From assembly GCF_014230055.1 (NCBI RefSeq), contig NZ_JACHVA010000140.1:1-37449 (forward strand): a DNA stretch of 37,449 bases, in the 5' to 3' direction. The notes beneath the pieces were generated by a model. It saw only the letters and a program-made list of their open reading frames with translations, had not been told where the DNA came from and did no database searches. Origin of the DNA: Puniceicoccus vermicola. GTDB taxonomy: Bacteria > Verrucomicrobiota > Verrucomicrobiia > Opitutales > Puniceicoccaceae. A program made the position numbers and the translations under genes. Shown here piece by piece: positions 24,390 through 32,011 of this stretch (its first letter is position 1; every line of letters begins with the position of its first letter).

Positions 24390-25628
24390 GTGAGCGAATA
24401 CCAAGCCTACTACTTCGGGCGGGCCGAAGGCCCGCTTTCGGGTGCCGATCTGGATGCGGTTGAGCAGCTTTCTTCTCATATACGGGTCGGCGCGCATAGC
24501 GCATTCGTCGACTACCACTACGGTGATTTCAAGCACGATCCGGTGCAGGTTCTAGAACGCTGGTTCGACGTGCTCATTTACCACGCCAACTGGGGCTCGC
24601 AAACCCTCGCATTTCGCTTCGATGCCGACCGGGTGAATGTAAAACGTCTGGCCGCGTACGCGGTCGGCGACCTGCTGACGATTCGGGAAACAGGCGATGT
24701 GATCGTCCTCGCCCAGTTCGACGAAAATTACGGAGATTTCGGCTATTACGATATTTCGGAGGACAGCGACCGGTTTTACGCGCCCTTCATCGAACTCTAC
24801 CACGCCCTTCTCGGCGGCGACGAGCGCGCGCTTTGCCTGCTCGCGCTGCAAGCTCGTTATCTGAGCAGCAGTGACGGTCCTCTGCCCCTACCTTGTGGCC
24901 TGGGCGACCTCGGGCGCGAGCACGAGGCGCTCATCGAGTTCATCGACCTCCGCAAGGATCTGGTAGAAGCGGCGGCGCAGTTGAATCCGACACCGGCAAC
25001 TCCCTTGTCAACTCCACCGACAAGCGATCCATATGCGAAATATTTGCCCAAGCTCGGAACCGGACCGGCAAGGTGCTATTTGGAGCGTCTACTGGTCGAG
25101 GACCCACACACCGTCCGCTCGGATCTGATTCGCGAGCTAAAGGGCTTCAGTCCGAAGCGAACGGGACCTGGGATGACCGAGCCAACCATCGAGGCGACAT
25201 TCTCAAGCATTGACCGTTCCGCCGAAAAGCTGAGCGCCACCCGTCGGCAAAAAGAAGCGGACGAACAAGCCGCGAGGCGGTGCGCCTACTTTGAAAGACT
25301 CGAGTACGAATCCCAGGCGATGTGGGACAAAGTTCCAGAACTCATCGAGCGCAAACAGGCAAAGGCCTACGATCAGGCGGCGGAGATCCTCTACGCCCTG
25401 AAGTGCCTAGCCATCGAAAAAGGTGAATTATCTGCCTTCCACCCACGCGCCGCAGCGCTCATAAACAACTATCCCACGCTGCGGGGCATGCGATCCCGCA
25501 TGGAGACGGCTGGCGTACTTCCCGACGACGACCGACCCAAACCAATCAAAAAAGCTACCGAACAGAAGTGCTGGCAGGAATCACACCCTCCGGAATCGTT
25601 CTTCGACTTTGGACTACTCCAGGCCTGA
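24390..25628 (+). CDS. Uncharacterised 412-aa protein, second gene of a repeat-bracketed pair
   Basis: Starts at a GTG (MSEYQAYYFGRAEGPLSGAD) two bases after the previous stop. The N-terminal 110 residues, with SSHIRVGAHSAFVDYHYGDF, DPVQVLERWFDVLIYHANWG and QTLAFRF, match a conserved hypothetical family that I recall as 'YQYYEF...LSxRAxIT...F...Y.WGDFKGDP..L.ERYFDA.LYLANWG' in several phyla; its function is unknown to me. Residues about 140-215 are helical with a LCLLALQARYL stretch, and 270-370 a coiled coil rich in Arg, Glu and Ala (RQKEADEQAARRCAYFERLE). It is cytoplasmic by sequence. The short linker with PTPATPLSTPPTSDP (about 200-215) separates the two halves. Tight coupling to the 314-aa gene indicates that the two proteins work together. 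Confidence 0.75.
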   Translation: MSEYQAYYFGRAEGPLSGADLDAVEQLSSHIRVGAHSAFVDYHYGDFKHDPVQVLERWFDVLIYHANWGSQTLAFRFDADRVNVKRLAAYAVGDLLTIRETGDVIVLAQFDENYGDFGYYDISEDSDRFYAPFIELYHALLGGDERALCLLALQARYLSSSDGPLPLPCGLGDLGREHEALIEFIDLRKDLVEAAAQLNPTPATPLSTPPTSDPYAKYLPKLGTGPARCYLERLLVEDPHTVRSDLIRELKGFSPKRTGPGMTEPTIEATFSSIDRSAEKLSATRRQKEADEQAARRCAYFERLEYESQAMWDKVPELIERKQAKAYDQAAEILYALKCLAIEKGELSAFHPRAAALINNYPTLRGMRSRMETAGVLPDDDRPKPIKKATEQKCWQESHPPESFFDFGLLQA

Positions 25629-25780
25629 CCACGAAGAACCGCCGCCCCTGAGTTAGAGAGAATTGGCGCTTCCGGGACACCCACCGAATCTTCACTGTTT
25701 CCTGACGCCAGTTTCCTCGACATTCAGCGATGTCCGCGGTCGAACTGCACTGCGCGGCATTCGCGATTCCGCACAGCAGC

Positions 25781-25845
25781 GCCAACCCTTACAAGTTGAA
25801 TGTGGTAGTCGATACCGAGCGCAGCGACATCAACCACTTGCTTCG
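25781..25845 (+). repeat. 65-bp direct repeat, right copy
   Basis: Identical by eye to 23157-23221, in the same orientation. It starts 153 bases after the end of the 412-aa gene. Confidence 0.85.
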
Positions 25846-26062
25846 GCCCAATCTGCCTCTCGGGCCCTTCCAAAGGTCTGGAGAGAATTCTCCCAACAAG
25901 ACTGCCGACACCGGGGATATAAAAATCCATGACTCTCCCAGAAACGACCCCTTTGGATTGACCCTGGCCTGTACCGATTCGCAGACAGACCGGAAAAGCG
26001 ATCAACTATTCGCTTGCGAAAAATGCTGTGCAGGCGTTCATTCACATTCGTCAAAACCTCAT
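25846..26062. other. Intergenic stretch after the right 65-bp repeat
   Basis: No gene seen. It contains GATATAAAAATCC (about 25917-25929), A+T-rich and promoter-like without a clear -35, ahead of the HTH fragment at 26063. Confidence 0.3.
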
Positions 26063-26239
26063 ATGTTCAGCACCCTTGGCACAGGCATTTACCCCCTTCC
26101 AGACGCCGCTCGCATCCTGGGCTTGTCCCTACCCAAGTTACGACGCTGGCTCAATGACAGCGAAGATGGGATGGTCCGAGATGCTCCCGAGGGAGCAAAA
26201 AGGGGAGGGAGCAAAAAGGGGTCGAACGCAAAATATTAA
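26063..26239 (+). pseudogene. N-terminal fragment of a MerR-like/DUF433-type antitoxin gene
   Basis: A 58-codon frame beginning MFSTLGTGIYPLPDAARILG, then LSLPKLRRWLND. This is the helix-turn-helix start of the VapB45/DUF433-type antitoxin group, which usually reads GxYxxxEAARLLGxxxxxLRRWL. After about 40 residues similarity ends and the frame passes through GGGAGCAAAAAGG repeats into the 30-bp element at 26215-26244, giving GSKKGSNAKY and a stop. The DUF433 domain and toxin partner are missing, so it is a remnant cut off at the repeat element, as at 7811. Confidence 0.55.
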
Positions 26240-26244
26240 GATCT
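26215..26244 (+). repeat. 30-bp dispersed element at a gene-truncation junction (copy 2)
   Basis: Reverse-complement partner of 7811-7840 (27 of 30 matches, with the core AAAGGGGTCGAACGC identical). Preceded by two GGGAGCAAAAAGG direct repeats. Confidence 0.6.
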
Positions 26245-26276
26245 CCATTAAACCCTGAAAATATCCATCAAATCGC

Positions 26277-26996
26277 GTAGCTAAAGCTGAGCGGCTACTT
26301 TCGGACTGGCTGCTTAAGCTGCCGACATGTCTGAACGGAAGTCTATCAAGGCTGTCAGAATCTCCCGCCCATCGGTTGCAGATCGCCATAGAAATACTGC
26401 ACGGCTGAATCTCGAAGGATACATCCTGTAGGGGAGTAGCTTCAGCTGCCCCCAATCGCGCCTACTCCGATCGGTAACCGGGGAAGACCTCCCGAAACCC
26501 CAAACCGCGCAGCTAAAGCTGAGCGGCTACTTTCGGACTGGCTGCTTAAGCTGCCGACATGTCTGAACGGAAGTCTATCAAGGCTGTCAGAATCTCCCAC
26601 CCATCGGTAGCAGATCGCCATAAAAATGCTGCACTGCTGAATCTCCAAGGATACATCTTGTAGGGGAGTAGCTTCAGCTGCCCCCAATCGCGCCTACTCC
26701 GATCGGTAACCGGGGAAGACCTCCCGAAACCCCAAACCGCGCAGCTAAAGCTGAGCGGCTACTTTAGGACCGGCTGCTTAAGATTCCGACGCGTCTGAGC
26801 GGAAGTCTATCAAAGCTGTCAGAATCTCCCGCTCATCGGTTGCAGATCGCCATAGAAATACTGCACGGCTGAATCTCGAAGGATACATCCTGTAGGGGAG
26901 TAGCTTCAGCTGCCCCCATCGCGTCTGCTCCGCTCGGAACCTGGGGAAGACCTTCCGCAACCGCAAACCGCGCAGCTGAAGCTGAGCGGCTACTTT
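26277..26996. repeat. REP/BIME-like array 1 (three ~232-bp units plus a terminal half-site)
   Basis: The motif GCAGCTAAAGCTGAGCGGCT (GT or GC start) recurs at 26277, 26509, 26741 and 26972, so the period is 231-232 bases. Each unit also has the opposed motif GTAGGGGAGTAGCTTCAGCT followed by GCCCCC. The two motifs are roughly inverted versions of each other (the reverse complement of the first is GTAGCCGCTCAGCTTTAGCT), so the unit is a pair of head-to-head REP-like palindromes. Frames crossing the array are not genes. Confidence 0.85.
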
Positions 26997-27191
26997 GGAT
27001 TCAAGCCCCTCAAATACCAGGATTCGAAGTTCAGTCTTCGATTTGGAAAGCGGGATGTCCTGCGACTACGGAAAACTGGCCTCACCTTTTTGAGGGTTTT
27101 CGCGCCTTTTCGCGGACGGCCCCGCCCCTCGTAGAGCCCTGAAGACGCAAAGTCTTCCTTCCCCCGCTTTTCGGCAAGAAGAAACCAAAGG

Positions 27192-27779
27192 CTAGTCCTT
27201 CACATAGGCTTTGATGATCTTTTGATCCTCGACGGGTTTGTTCCCCCAACCCGTCTTGACGTTCCCGATGGCCACAACGGTTTCGTAGCCGCTGGTCACT
27301 TTACCAAAGATGGTGTGTTTGTCGTTCAGGTATTGGGGGGTGCTGGTCGTAATGAAGAACTGACTGCCGTTCGTTTCCGGGCCGGCGTTCGCCATCGCCA
27401 GCAATCCCTTTTCGTTAAAACGAACCTCCGGCGAGAATTCATCCGGAAAGGGTTTGCCCCAGATTGATTCCCCACCCCGGCCGGAACCTTGTGGATCGCC
27501 CCCTTGAATCATAAATCCGGGAATCACCCGATGAAAGGTCAGGCCGTCGTAGTAGCCCTCCTCGATGTGGGTCACGAAATTCGCTACGGCCAGAGGTGCG
27601 ACCGATGGCATGAGCTCGATCTCCACATCCCCTTGAGTCGTCTCGAAGACGACGGTCATCGGCTCCTTCTCCTTCCATTCCGCTGCGACCGTGGAAAGGT
27701 CTTCCTCGGATGGCGAGGCGGTGAGTGAGAGGCTGGCAGCCAAACTTAGAATGGAGAGGAGGAGAATTTTAATCTTCAT
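27192..27779 (-). CDS. Secreted cyclophilin-type peptidyl-prolyl cis-trans isomerase
   Basis: 195 aa from the ATG at 27779 (MKIKILLLSILSLAASLSLT); five more residues are possible from 27794 but would precede the signal peptide. After a Sec signal peptide (1 to about 22) follows a short linker and a full cyclophilin domain: TVVFETTQGDVEIEL (42-56), ANFVTHIEEGYYDGLTFHRV, the active site FHRVIPGFMIQGGDPQGSG (82-100), ETNGSQFFITTSTPQYLNDK and HTIFGKVTSGYETV. It isomerises X-Pro bonds during folding of exported proteins in the periplasm. It is a single gene, not in an operon. It lies between two REP-like arrays. The start has no clear Shine-Dalgarno. Confidence 0.93.
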   Translation of the reverse strand: MKIKILLLSILSLAASLSLTASPSEEDLSTVAAEWKEKEPMTVVFETTQGDVEIELMPSVAPLAVANFVTHIEEGYYDGLTFHRVIPGFMIQGGDPQGSGRGGESIWGKPFPDEFSPEVRFNEKGLLAMANAGPETNGSQFFITTSTPQYLNDKHTIFGKVTSGYETVVAIGNVKTGWGNKPVEDQKIIKAYVKD

Positions 27780-28038
27780 GGTAAAAGTGGGCATCAGAGA
27801 GCAGTTTGGTTTCTCAGAATGATGAGAGACTGAAACGACGCACTATCTTTTCAACCTTGGCAATCAAAAGGTGTGGACATGAATTGCCTGATTGCTGGGC
27901 TCCGTGCCAAAGGAGTCGTATTTTCCTTTCTGCGGATTTTGCGCCTTGTCGCGGCCATTCTCATCTCACTCAGGAATGGCAATCGTTATTCTTCGCCCGG
28001 TGCGAGAGGCCAATAAACTACTGAAACCGCCGGACCGT
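27780..28038. other. Intergenic stretch upstream of the cyclophilin gene
   Basis: This should contain the cyclophilin promoter (reading leftwards), but no convincing -35/-10 pair was found. It ends where REP-like array 2 begins. No gene seen. Confidence 0.35.
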
Positions 28039-28763
28039 GCAGCTAAAGCTGAGCGGCTACCTTCCCAAGGACCGACTGCTTAAGCTGCCGACCCGTCTGA
28101 GCGGAAGTCTCTGTCGGACTACCCGAATCTCGCCCATCAGTAGCAATGCGCTGAAAAAATGACAATCGGCTGAAGTTGTGAATCTGCATTGTGTAGGGGA
28201 GTCGCTTCAGCTGCCCCCATCGCGCCTGCTCCGCTCGGCACCACGGAAGACCTTCCGCAACCGCCGGACCGCGCAGCTAAAGCTGAGCGGCTACCTTCCC
28301 AAGGACCGACTGCTTCAGCTGCCGATGCGTCTGAGCGGGCATCCCCGCCGGACTGCTGGAATCTCGCCCATCAGTAGCATAGCGCTGAAAAAATGCCGAT
28401 CGGCTGAAGTTGGGAATCTGCATTGTGTAGGGGAGTCGCTTCAGCTACCCCCAATCGCGCCCGCTCCGCTCGGCACCACGGAAGAACCTTCCGAAACCAC
28501 CGGACCGCGCAGCTAAAGCTGAGCGGCTACCTTCGGACCGACTGCTTCAGCTGCCGATGCGTCTGAGCGGGCATCCCCGCCGGACCGCCGGAATCTCGCC
28601 CATCAGTAGCAAATCGCTGAAAAAATGCCGATCGGCTGAAATTGGGAATCTGCATTGTGTAGGGGAGTAGCTTCAGCTGCCCCCATCGCGCCTGCTCCGC
28701 TCGGAACCACGGAAGGACCTTCCGAAACCACCGGACCGCGCAGCTAAAGCTGAGCGGCTACTT
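28039..28763. repeat. REP/BIME-like array 2 (three ~231-236-bp units plus half-site)
   Basis: GCAGCTAAAGCTGAGCGGCT recurs at 28039, 28273, 28509 and 28740, with the opposed GTAGGGGAGTCGCTTCAGCT motif once per unit. The units carry the conserved spacer words TCTGAGCGGGCATCCCCGCC and CTCGCCCATCAGTAGCA. It ends 24 bases from the stop of the MscS gene, so it may also serve as its 3' end structure. Confidence 0.85.
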
Positions 28764-28786
28764 TGGCCCAACCCCTGGAGGGCTGA

Positions 28787-29674
28787 CTACGCCTCTGGGC
28801 GGTCTTTTCCTCGCATTTCCAAGGGGAAGGCTTCCATCTCGGATCCGGAATAGACGGTGATGTGCGGGAATGGAATTTCGATGTCTTCGGCTTTGAAGCG
28901 CTCATGGATGTCATGCATGACCGAATTCTTGAGGTTGAGGAAATTGGATTTCTCAAACCACATCCCGAGCATGAGATCGATTGAGGAGCTCATAAAATCT
29001 TTCACGAGAACGATCGGCGCCGGCTCATCCAGCGAATAGGGATTGTGGTCGGCGATTTCTTTGAGCACCCGGATGACATCCTCCAGCGTTTCACGATAGG
29101 CCACACCGACGACGATGTCCATACGGCGGATGGGGAATTTGGTGATGTTGGTAAACTGGCTTTTGATGATCTCCTCGTGGGGAACCCGCACGTAGAGGTT
29201 GTCCGGAGTGCGTAGCTTTACCGACATGAGGTCGATGGAATCAATCGAACCAAGGGTGCCGTTGATCCGGACGAGGTCGCCGACTTCGAAGGCCTTTTCC
29301 CCGAGAATGAAGATTCCTGAGATCAGATTCGAAAGACTGGTCTGCGCCGCAAATCCGATGGCGACGGTCAGGATGCCGGCCGCTCCGAGAACCGCCCCGA
29401 GCTTGAAGCCCAGCTGCATGAGAATCGTCGAGCCGAGGAGGAGGATGCCTCCGTAGAAAATACACTTCCGACCGATCTGGCCGAAATGCGGTCCGAAACG
29501 TTTCTCGATAACCCGACCGAGGAGCCGCGCCAAGAAATAGAGGACGGGAATTCCGATCGCGAGGATGAGAAATACGCGGAGGCTGTTCTCGAAAGAAAAT
29601 CGCGTGACGTGCGAAGTGGTTGATGCCGTTTCGGCGACAGCAGCAAGAGTGAATCCGTAGAATGAGGACAACAT
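28787..29674 (-). CDS. MscS-type small-conductance mechanosensitive channel
   Basis: 295 aa. Three hydrophobic helices (about 31-52, 71-89, 92-112) lie before the MscS core. The pore helix and its continuation read GAAGILTVAIGFAAQTSLSN (98-117), followed by the typical LISGIFILGEKAFEVGDLVRI (118-138), beta domain NGTLGSIDSIDLMSVKLRT and a C-terminal alpha/beta domain (PIRRMDIVVGVAYRETLEDV). The protein sits in the inner membrane and opens under tension to release solutes after osmotic downshock. It lies ten bases after the DUF432 gene on the same strand, so the pair is an operon; I recall DUF432 proteins next to MscS channels in other genomes. It is near the usual E. coli MscS length (286 aa). 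Confidence 0.93.
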   Translation of the reverse strand: MLSSFYGFTLAAVAETASTTSHVTRFSFENSLRVFLILAIGIPVLYFLARLLGRVIEKRFGPHFGQIGRKCIFYGGILLLGSTILMQLGFKLGAVLGAAGILTVAIGFAAQTSLSNLISGIFILGEKAFEVGDLVRINGTLGSIDSIDLMSVKLRTPDNLYVRVPHEEIIKSQFTNITKFPIRRMDIVVGVAYRETLEDVIRVLKEIADHNPYSLDEPAPIVLVKDFMSSSIDLMLGMWFEKSNFLNLKNSVMHDIHERFKAEDIEIPFPHITVYSGSEMEAFPLEMRGKDRPEA

Positions 29675-29683
29675 GGTGAGATC

Positions 29684-30730
29684 CTAAAAGCGGAAAGTTT
29701 TGCGAAAGAAACCGCGCTGCGGGCGCTCCCTTGCCTCGGCCACGCGGACGGGATTGGGCGAATTCTGCGGGGGATTGTAGTCGAAATCGACTTGGCTGAC
29801 CGCCTCCCGCCCGTTGTATCTCACTTTGACGGGGTTGGTCCAAAGACCATCCGAACCGAGATACAATTCCAGGAACTTGCCGTCCACATTGATCATCTCA
29901 CACTGGAGCGTCTCATCCGAGTCGTTGACGACGAGCACCGGACAAATGGCGAGATGCTCTTCGCGGGCAACATCCTCGAGCCGCCGCCGTGCCGGAGTCT
30001 TGAGAGCATAACAGAGGGATCCATCCGACCGGGAACCAAACCAGGTATCGGAGAGCCGGAGTGACGGAAAAATCGAAAGCGGTAACGCCGTTCCGTCGTC
30101 TTTCCCCGCCAGCACTTCGACCGAGACCGGAATGCTGATGTAAAATGAAACTTTGACGGAGACCGGAATCATGAGCGGATTTTCCGGCTTCACCACCAGA
30201 GGACGATCGGGCAGCACCGGCCGAAACCGGATCACCGATTCACCGCGCCCGAGAGGCCAGTAGGTCCAGTCGGCCGAGGTAACCTCCGGGTCCCGCGCTT
30301 TCTCCAGGTTGTCGTTGATCGTTCGGCTGACCAATGACCAGTCCTGATCGCTCCGGCGGGCATGAATCCGCATCGGCCCACATTGCCAATGGACCGAATC
30401 TCCATCCTCGAGGTGACGAGGATTCCAAACTCCTTCCACCGGAAGGTTTCCTCCGGCAGTCGTTTCTTTCGGCAATTCGGGCGAATTAGGTTCCATGGGC
30501 AGTGAATCAGTGTTGCCAAAAATCTCATCGCAAACCCCAGACAATAGCAAGGGCGACTCCATGGCGGGGGATGGCACCCGCACGAACTCTGTCCTCTCTC
30601 GGAAAAGAGTAATTTTCTCAGCGGAAACCGATAGCCTTCCCAGATCGGGATTGGCAACTTTCCCGAAAACTTGGATGGTTTTCCGGTGCCCTCTCCCCTT
30701 TTCAGTTCGGTCCTTTCCCCTTGCGGACAA
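29684..30730 (-). CDS. DUF432-domain protein, partner of the MscS channel
   Basis: 348 aa from a TTG at 30730 (no ATG or GTG is nearby, and similarity is expected to start near VFGKVANPDLGRLSVSAEKI). The body has the repeated beta-sandwich pattern of DUF432: IRFRPVLPDRPLVVKPENPL, KVSFYISIPVSVEVLAG, LRLSDTWFGSRSDGSLCYAL, then HLAICPVLVVNDSDETLQCE and GLWTNPVKVRYNGRE. The basic tail (RERPQRGFFRKTFRF) could touch the membrane or the channel. It has no signal peptide, so it is probably cytoplasmic and possibly binds the cytoplasmic cage of the channel; that role is inferred from gene order alone. It is divergent from the DUF3142 gene, with start codons 13 bases apart if both alternative TTG starts are right. 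Confidence 0.8.
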   Translation of the reverse strand: MSARGKDRTEKGRGHRKTIQVFGKVANPDLGRLSVSAEKITLFRERTEFVRVPSPAMESPLLLSGVCDEIFGNTDSLPMEPNSPELPKETTAGGNLPVEGVWNPRHLEDGDSVHWQCGPMRIHARRSDQDWSLVSRTINDNLEKARDPEVTSADWTYWPLGRGESVIRFRPVLPDRPLVVKPENPLMIPVSVKVSFYISIPVSVEVLAGKDDGTALPLSIFPSLRLSDTWFGSRSDGSLCYALKTPARRRLEDVAREEHLAICPVLVVNDSDETLQCEMINVDGKFLELYLGSDGLWTNPVKVRYNGREAVSQVDFDYNPPQNSPNPVRVAEARERPQRGFFRKTFRF

Positions 30731-30742
30731 AAATATGCCGGA

Positions 30743-32011
30743 TTGATTCTCATCGCTGGGTTGCTTCTCTTCGCCACCAGATGCACCCGCGAGGAAGCGA
30801 CAAGGCGAAACGGATCACCTCTCACGCAAGAGGTCTATGTCTGGCAACGGGCGTGGACCGACCCTGTCCTCAAGGCTATACAGGAGGAGGCGGATTCGTG
30901 GGAGAATCTGGCTCTCCTCGCAGCCGAAGTTCGCTGGCGGAATGCCGAGCCGAAAATCTCCCGCCCCTCTCTGCCGTTCTCAGAACTGAGCAGGCTGAAC
31001 GGATCTTTCACACCAGTCCTCCGCCTGGGATCGATGGACGCGGAAATCTCCAGCGGCCCGGAAACTCAGAGGTTCCTCGTCGAACTGTCCATCGACCTCC
31101 TCAAGGAATGGCGCGAAGCGGGACTCGAACCGCGCGAGTTCCAGATCGACTTCGATGCACCTACCTCAGCCCTCGAAAACTACCGGGACCGTCTCGCCGC
31201 GATTCGCGAGGCCATTGCCCCGACTCCACTGATTTTCACCGCTCTACCCACTTGGCTGCCGGATCCCGATTTCCGCGATCTCGCCAAAGCCTCCGACGGC
31301 TACGTCCTCCAAGTGCATTCCTTTCGACGTCCGGAATCGCGGAACGCGATCCCCCCGCTCTGTGATCCCGAGGAAGCCCGGCGGGCCGTGCAGAGAGCCA
31401 GCCGTCTGGGAGTGCCGTTCCGCGTCGCCCTGCCCACATACGCCTACGCTCTCCTCTTCGACGAAGAGGGCCAGTTTGTTCGCCTCGCCTCAGAGGGCAC
31501 GCTGCCGGAATCCTTCAGCGAGAGCCGTCAGGTTGTTCGCCTCGCCTCCGACCCAGAGGCTCTGGCCAGATTGGTCCGGGATTGGCAGGCATCCCCTCCA
31601 CCGGGTCTTACCGGGATCTCTTGGTTCCGCCTCCCGACCTCCCAGGACCGATGGAACTGGCCCATCGAAACTCTTCGAGCCGTGAGAAACGGAAGACCTC
31701 CCGAAAACCAGCTAACGGTCTATGCCTCCACCGACGAACAGGGCCTGACCCAGATTTTTCTCCGCAATGCGGGCGAAACCAACGAACCCGCACCCGCCTC
31801 GATCGATACGAATGTCCCACCCGCAAACTTCTTGGCCGGAGACGGATGGAACGGCTTTATCTGGGATCAGTCCCACTCAATGAGCCTCTCCCGCTCTCGA
31901 TCGACACCACCTCTCCGCCCGGGCGAAATCCGTCCCATTGCTTGGCTCCGCCTGTCGCCATCCCCCCGTATCGCAACTTCCCTCACTCTTTCCTATGCCA
32001 CCACTCCCTAA
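30743..32011 (+). CDS. DUF3142 lipoprotein-like, glycosidase-fold protein
   Basis: 422 aa from a TTG at 30743 (MILIAGLLLFATRCT), which gives a signal-peptide-like start with a Cys after ATR, possibly a lipoprotein site although the lipobox is imperfect. The ATG at 30671 would add 24 residues but overlap the divergent DUF432 gene by 60 bases. The body shows the DUF3142 pattern: VYVWQRAWTDPV, PVLRLGSMD, FQIDFDAPTSALENYRDRLA, LIFTALPTWL, SDGYVLQVHSF and LPTYAYALLF, reminiscent of a TIM-barrel glycosidase with acidic residues at strand ends (DFDA). Its function is unknown, probably at the cell envelope. It overlaps the next gene by 17 bases, so the two are co-translated; the same pairing occurs elsewhere (recalled). 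Confidence 0.8.
   Translation: MILIAGLLLFATRCTREEATRRNGSPLTQEVYVWQRAWTDPVLKAIQEEADSWENLALLAAEVRWRNAEPKISRPSLPFSELSRLNGSFTPVLRLGSMDAEISSGPETQRFLVELSIDLLKEWREAGLEPREFQIDFDAPTSALENYRDRLAAIREAIAPTPLIFTALPTWLPDPDFRDLAKASDGYVLQVHSFRRPESRNAIPPLCDPEEARRAVQRASRLGVPFRVALPTYAYALLFDEEGQFVRLASEGTLPESFSESRQVVRLASDPEALARLVRDWQASPPPGLTGISWFRLPTSQDRWNWPIETLRAVRNGRPPENQLTVYASTDEQGLTQIFLRNAGETNEPAPASIDTNVPPANFLAGDGWNGFIWDQSHSMSLSRSRSTPPLRPGEIRPIAWLRLSPSPRIATSLTLSYATTP

Noticed and set aside
27141-27157. GAAGAC-GCAAA-GTCTTC hairpin as terminator of the cyclophilin gene
   Set aside because: The stem is short and there is no T-run on the side needed for the minus-strand gene; too weak to call.
28178-28516. Plus-strand frames through REP-like array 2
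   Set aside because: They translate the repeated units; the same peptide words recur once per unit and in array 3.
26277-28763. Possible CRISPR arrays because of regularly spaced repeats
   Set aside because: The repeat period is 231-236 bases, almost the whole unit is conserved rather than only a 25-40-base repeat, there are no unique spacers of 30-40 bases and no cas genes in the window.
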